DNA of 64,000 nt from Trichosphaerium sp. ATCC 40318 (lineage: Eukaryota > Discosea > Flabellinia > Trichosidae): the NCBI GenBank assembly GCA_038496445.1, contig JALMLS010000322.1, forward strand, positions 930,001-994,000, read 5' to 3'. Of the stretch, positions 58,701-64,000 are shown piece by piece. The translations under genes and the position numbers were made by a program. Positions within the stretch are counted from its first letter, which is position 1; the number at the start of each line of letters is the position of its first letter. The notes below the pieces were generated by a model, which did not search any database, was not told the origin of the DNA, and saw nothing but the letters and a program-made list of their open reading frames with translations.

Positions 58701-61700
58701 AAAAACCATCACTCTCAGCTTTGCGTACTTCTATTGCTTCCCATGTTGGTGAAGTAGTAAGTGCCGGTGGGTGTGCGTATATAGCCGAGTTTTCTTCAAC
58801 AATCTTAACAGTGAGAGGGCTTTGTAAGATCATATTTGATGCCATTGCCAAAGCAGACTTGTATTGGTCGTCTTTCATTGGCAACTCAGCAGCCATACGT
58901 GCTAGCAATAGTGCAGCTCTGGATAAGACATTAGATCGTAAACATTAAAGGTCTTAGCATACTTATCAGCGTCTACATTATCGGTCCATGAACCCAACAA
59001 CTCTTGCCAGTTTTCAGTTGACCTTGTTCTTTAAAAAAAAGTTAACAACAAAAAGAGGAAACAGAAAGACTAAGTTTTGTACCCTTGCGATTGTTCACTT
59101 GAAGACATGACACTAGCCATAACTTGGTCAGCCATCTCCGGAATTTGACTGAGTCTATTCATTATAGTATTGGATAGTTGTGAGAAAGCGTTGTTCTTGA
59201 TGACAATCCTAAAATAAGAAACAAAATTAATCAAAGTAAACTATTCAAAAAAAAACTCACTTCAGAATATCCAACATGAAATGAGGTCCGAGTTCAGGCA
59301 TAGAGATAATCTAATTATCTTTATAAGCAAACAGATACAATGGCATATAAGCTTACCTTCTCCATGTGCTGTGAAATATCAAAGCAAGAAGCCAAGAATC
59401 GTTGTTCTGGTTCATCCAAGTCATTTGATGTCGCTCCAGTTAAGGTAGATAAAAGCATAAGGTAATTCCGGCTAAAAAAAACCATCAGTAAGGATTTCTC
59501 TGTAGTTATTTTACCTGTCTCCTTGAGAGAGGAATACCGAAGGTGTAAAGAGACTAAACAGATCTTTTCTAGATTCTGAGAAGTACTTGATCTTCTACAA
59601 ACTTACATTAGAATCTTGAACAACAACCCGAAAGAACACAGTAACGTACGAGTGTCAATGGCGCTTCATCGTCTTCCGTCATTGATGTCTTAGGCGCTGA
59701 TATAGATGCCAAGTGCTTCTGCTGATCTGATTCACGAGGACCGGCAGTGTAGTCATCTAAGGCAAGTTAGAGAAGTGAATGAGGGTTCACAAGACTTCAT
59801 ACCTGACATATCCAAAAGACTCATTTCTGGTTGAGGAGCAGGTTCAGGCTCCTTTTCCTGAGGCTTAGGGTGCGGTGGAAGTATCTGAGGAGGTTCAGGC
59901 ATCTCTTGAATAACTGGTCCAGTTGGTTGTTGAGCAGCTTGAGGAGCATGCAAAGAAGGTGCGGAGTAAGCAAGTATCATCTTAAAAGAACAAAGGTAAG
60001 AAAAAAATTAAATTAAAAAAAACCCTTTTAATTTGTACTCACGTCTAACACTTTCTTTTGAACACCAATATGCGGTATATTCTGTATATACGCAGTACCA
60101 ATATCCTTAACAATACCAACAACAATAGACATGAGTGGAGAATGAGGAGGAGGTAATCCTTGTAAAACCATTGGGAACAGTTGAAAAAACAATACAAGTG
60201 CTTGGTTGCGTTGTGTTTCTTCTAAGAAACAGGCGTTAGAAAAACTTGAAGAAAAACAGCAAAGGGCACAGTGTTTGATTCAACTACGTACTTTGAGTTA
60301 CCAAATAATCTTTGAGTTCAGCTAAAATAGCAGTAGCATGTGCTGTTGTTCTAGCAACATCAAAGAATGTGAAGAAAAGTTTGTTATATAATTCACGGTT
60401 TCTCTTCAAATCATTAGCAGCTCCTTCATAACCAGGACCAAGCTGTGTGCTCTTGATATTAATCTCAACACCCTTAGAAGAAAAAAATTAATAATCACAT
60501 ACAGGAGTAAAGTGGTTTTTGGGAGTTATTCCATTACCTCGCATCCATGTTTTCCACAACTAATGACACGTTTGTATCTATGAGGATGATTATAATGTTG
60601 TGATCTAGCTAACTCAAGGAACTTCTCATCACTGATATCAAGTTCTTTATGGAGTTCAACGTATTGTTGGAATAGAAGTCGTAAATCTTCAACAACTGGA
60701 ATAACAAAAGACTCTTCTTGTGTTGTAGCTGGATCGAACTTATTAATAGCAGTAACATTACGCTGTAGCTCTTTCATGAACGAAGCGAGCTTCTTGTATT
60801 CACGCTGAACAATCTTTTGAGGTATATGCTTATAATCGAAACTATCCAGTAAGGTTTGAACCAATTGATGAGCTAAGAAAAGAGTAAACACGTGTTTCAC
60901 AAAAATTTCAAAAGAAAAAGAAGAAGAGAAAACAGATTTAAGCATTAAAGGACTCTTCATACTCTTTGTGTCTTGACTACTCTCTGAAAGTTTCTGAGCA
61001 GGGTTATTAGTATTCAAGTAATCAGGAACATCATCTTCAGAGTCTTCAGAAGGCTTCTACAAGAGTTAAAACAAACAGAAAATATAAGTATAAAAAAAAA
61101 ACGTTTTTGTGCGTGACATAAAACTCCAGTACGTACACTAGTAGGGTCATCTGGTGATGATAAAGGCGATAAGTTGAGCTTTGATAAGTGCGTGAGTATA
61201 TTATTAGGTCTATCCGTTGGGAAACTTGGAGGATATTTCTCATTAAACAATCGAAGAATTTCATTTGCGTTAGCACCAAATATATCAGTTCCAGTATTAA
61301 GAATAACATCCTTAGACCAAGTTGTGAACGAGTAATATATCTGATACACAGTTCGTGTATCATCTCCAGAGAATGTATTGGCTACTCTCGTAAAGTGGGC
61401 GTTCAACTCATCACGCTTAGAACGTGGCAAGAAGTCTAAAGATAAAAGTTTAGTAAGAGAAGAAGCGGCTCGTTCTTAGGTGCTATTCAGCACGCGTACC
61501 TGGGTCGCCATATAATGCTTGAATCTCAAAATACAACAAAAAGAATTGTTGCCAGAACGGTAATGCAACTAATTGTGTATCTAATTGTTTAGCAACGTCC
61601 ATCCACTTCCAGAATGACGAGTTTTCAATACCTCTAGTAAGAAGTATTAATTGAAAAGTCAAGGGCCAGGTAGAGAAAATAAACGTACGCAGAGTATGAT

Positions 61701-64000
61701 GCTCCAGTTCTAGGAGGAGGCAAACGTGGTTGGTACGCCCACAATGACAAATAAGCCACCCAAACGCGATTATTGGATAAGTACTTTGTAATATCTTTAT
61801 CACGAGCTCTTCTATGTGGTACCAAATCAACAAGTTGTTGAAAGTCTGCGTTTTGACAGAACAATCCATGAACAAGCATATCCAACAAGGCATTGAAATG
61901 GCCAAGCTAGAAAAAGCATTAATGGAAACATAATAACCCAAGAGAACAACAAAAACAAGCAAATAAGAATGTACCTGAGAGAATAATACTTTAGTCCAAA
62001 ATGGAAGCCACTGAGGAAGCTCTTCAATTATACTCAAAGAGTCCAAGAATAGGTTAGTTATTGACTGATATGTAACATCATCGCTGAACTTTCTAATATC
62101 GCGCATCAAGAAACCAACAGCTTTACATACTTCAGGTTGTGGATCAAGCTACACGTGGGAGAAAACAAATAAGCACCAAAATAACAAAACAAGAAAATAA
62201 AAAAAGGAGCTCACAGCGAGCTCCAAGAGAATGAAGAGAATCAAGCGTACCATAATAATTCTGAACATAACAGGTAATAAAGATAGAACCAAGTTTATAT
62301 GTTGAGGGTTCTTGCTCATCAAAATAGCTTGAAGGCGAGCAAAAGCACCCCAAGAGTTTAAAACCGATACATCATATTTCTAATTAAAAATGTCATTCAA
62401 CAGGACCAACTATAAACCACAAAACCAACAACTCTCATTAACATACCTGAGGACTACCTGAAGGAGATAAAAGGTCTTGACGTTGTCTAAAGAAGTAAGA
62501 AAAAAAATCATAGTTAGCTTAGTGTACCCAGAAGAGTAGTGTTGGTGTACGTAGAATAGCATTAGTGCTGTCTGGAAGAAGTGTATGTAAATGTCTCCTG
62601 GGTGTTGTACATTCTCAGCAGATAAAGAGAATATCTTCTCAACGAAAACAGCATCAAGAGGAGCTAATAAAAAGTCAGAAGAAAAAACAAATGAACAAAA
62701 ATGTAACAAAAACTATAAAACACTCTCGTACGTGATAGTAGTCGTTTTGTGTAAATATCACGCAAGAATACTGTTGTCCAACTCGGATCTACAGAAGCAT
62801 ATGATGCCATGAGGATAACAGCTGTCTAAAACAAGATATTAACATCCTATCAGAAAAAAAAAAAAAGAAAAAAAAGAGCTCGTACCTTTAACCTTTCCAA
62901 AGTTCCTGCACGCTCCCAAGATATCATCTCAATAAGTTTAGTACCTATAGTAATAGCCAACTGTTCCACAGGTGGTGTGAATTTTACTACATGCATGTAA
63001 GATAACCACAATAGACATACGTAAATTCTTAAAAAAAGGATTTACCTTGAGGTGGAGACGCTATAAACGCTGTAGTACACTCATCAATAGCTCTTCGATA
63101 ATTTTCAATATCATGAGGAGCAGGGAGATCAACAGGGAACGTCTTACGGGCTATAAGATATGCAATCCAATTCAATGAATAAGGGTCAACTGACCATGTC
63201 TTAAAAGGTGCTTTTAAAGTATCTATAATTTAAGGTAAGAAATAATGGCAGAATATATAATCTTAGTACCCAAGAAGGATAATACATCCTTAGGATTGAG
63301 GTAAGCAACATTAGTGCCAAGCTCATTAATCAAGTATTTCATAAATCGTCCATCTTTGGAACCCATAAATCGAAGCTAAAATATTTGTCAACAACAAAAA
63401 AAAAACAATGTTTTCTCCTTTGTAAAATCCGTACAGCGTAAATTGACTCTTGTTTTAAACTATTGTTCCAAGGTGAAGGGTTCTTAGGTTGCCATAAGAA
63501 AGCAAAGAAGAATACTTCCTCAACAACCAACTTGACAAGATCTAAAGGCATATTCCTGTTCATAAAAATATTAGTCTTTTTTATTCATTCACCGTGACGT
63601 ACGGAATATCAACAGAGTGTTGTGCCAGTTCAATCCATATTCTTATTGTTGGGAATCTAACAGAGTGGTTTTTCTTTGCTAGAACAGGCTCTAATTGATA
63701 GACCATCTCAAGAACAGCTTGGTTATTAATCAAGAACTGAATAAACTCTTCTCTGTGAGCCAAACGCCCCTGAAGAGGTGTTGTTGCGTACTCAACCTTT
63801 AAAATCAAGGTGTAAGTATTCAATATCAATAAAGAAGGTAATGACGTACTGGTTTCGATTTAAATAAATGGTACAACTCACCAAATAAGAGAACAACATC
63901 AGAAGCATTCAATTGTTGCCAACTAAATTTGTAAGAAATAATAACAAAAAAAAACCATAAAGATTCCAAAACCACTCGCACCTTAGGTAATACAACTGAG
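55784..64000 (-). CDS. very large helical scaffold protein (3' part, 5' end outside window)
   Basis: Over 8 kb of minus-strand exons of about 80-330 nt separated by short introns, ending at a stop at 55784. The product exceeds 2000 residues and is almost all helical, with no membrane span. Recognisable segments from N to C: QQLNASDVVLLFGELYHLFK, NPSPWNNSLKQESIY, KTWSVDPYSLNWIAYLI, PFWQQFFLLYFEIQALYGD, VYQIYYSFTTWSKDVILNTG, a Pro/Glu-rich stretch (59753-59980), and MESLLSPLFNLPEFETALV near the end. The layout recalls large autophagy or trafficking scaffolds such as EPG5, but I could not confirm a family; CCR4-NOT NOT1 and UFD2 were considered and did not fit. Confidence 0.55.

Noticed and set aside
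1-64000. Giant-virus origin suggested by the F-box/LRR repeats
   Set aside because: Dense spliceosomal introns, RRN3, CDC40, RAN and profilin show a cellular nuclear genome.
1-64000. CRISPR arrays, rRNA or tRNA genes
   Set aside because: No spaced direct-repeat array, conserved rRNA core or tRNA T-loop/anticodon pattern was seen.
55784-64000. Assignment to CCR4-NOT NOT1 or UFD2/UBE4
   Set aside because: The C-terminal and core motifs known for those families are not seen; EPG5 is kept only as an unproven idea.

Overview
The window is nuclear DNA from a unicellular eukaryote. It is AT-rich and gene-dense, with short GT-AG spliceosomal introns (about 40-330 nt, often starting GTACG and containing T-runs) and AATAAA-type signals just after several stop codons. 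The conserved genes are eukaryotic core genes: RRN3, CDC40/PRP17, RAN, a Ras-like GTPase, profilin, a PP2C phosphatase, a dual-specificity phosphatase, a GH36 alpha-galactosidase and a prolyl 4-hydroxylase. I cannot place the organism in a phylum. The secreted, mucin-stalked and Golgi-type proteins suggest a free-living or phagotrophic protist. No rRNA, tRNA, CRISPR or prokaryotic operon was seen.

Layout: 1-5.7 kb holds two tandem secreted Cys-rich paralogues separated by an F-box/LRR gene and a 107-bp inverted-repeat element, then a small four-helix membrane protein. 5.7-12.1 kb holds a tail-anchored protein, a spliced endonuclease/exonuclease/phosphatase-fold gene, a prolyl 4-hydroxylase and a damaged CBM6 gene. 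12.8-18.2 kb holds the divergent pair RRN3 (minus) and CDC40 (plus), sharing about 140 bp of promoter. 18.5-26 kb holds two membrane-anchored methyltransferase genes flanking an F-box/LRR gene, with a duplicated 430-bp noncoding block. 26-35.8 kb holds a beta-helix type I membrane protein, RAN, a secreted GH36 enzyme and a PA-domain seven-helix receptor-like gene. 37-39.6 kb holds a third, 3'-truncated methyltransferase copy and an unidentified repeat-rich gene. 41-49.3 kb holds a zf-PARP/F-box/C2H2 gene, a secretory-pathway dual-specificity phosphatase, profilin, an orphan spliced gene, an N-myristoylated PP2C and two small membrane or secreted proteins. 49.7-55.2 kb holds two more F-box/LRR genes, LRR debris and a Ras-like GTPase with unusual catalytic residues. 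55.8-64 kb is the 3' part of one very large minus-strand gene.

How the genes fit together: the core genes cover Pol I initiation, splicing, nuclear transport, actin and signalling. The accessory layer is five F-box genes (four LRR, one zinc finger), probably substrate receptors of SCF ubiquitin ligases, plus a secretory set (GH36, CBM6, P4H, Golgi-type methyltransferases, mucin-like surface proteins). About 60 CACGTG sites are scattered across the window, far more than its base composition predicts, which suggests a common regulatory motif. Splice sites were placed by eye from reading-frame continuity and known family alignments; those marked uncertain need transcript data.
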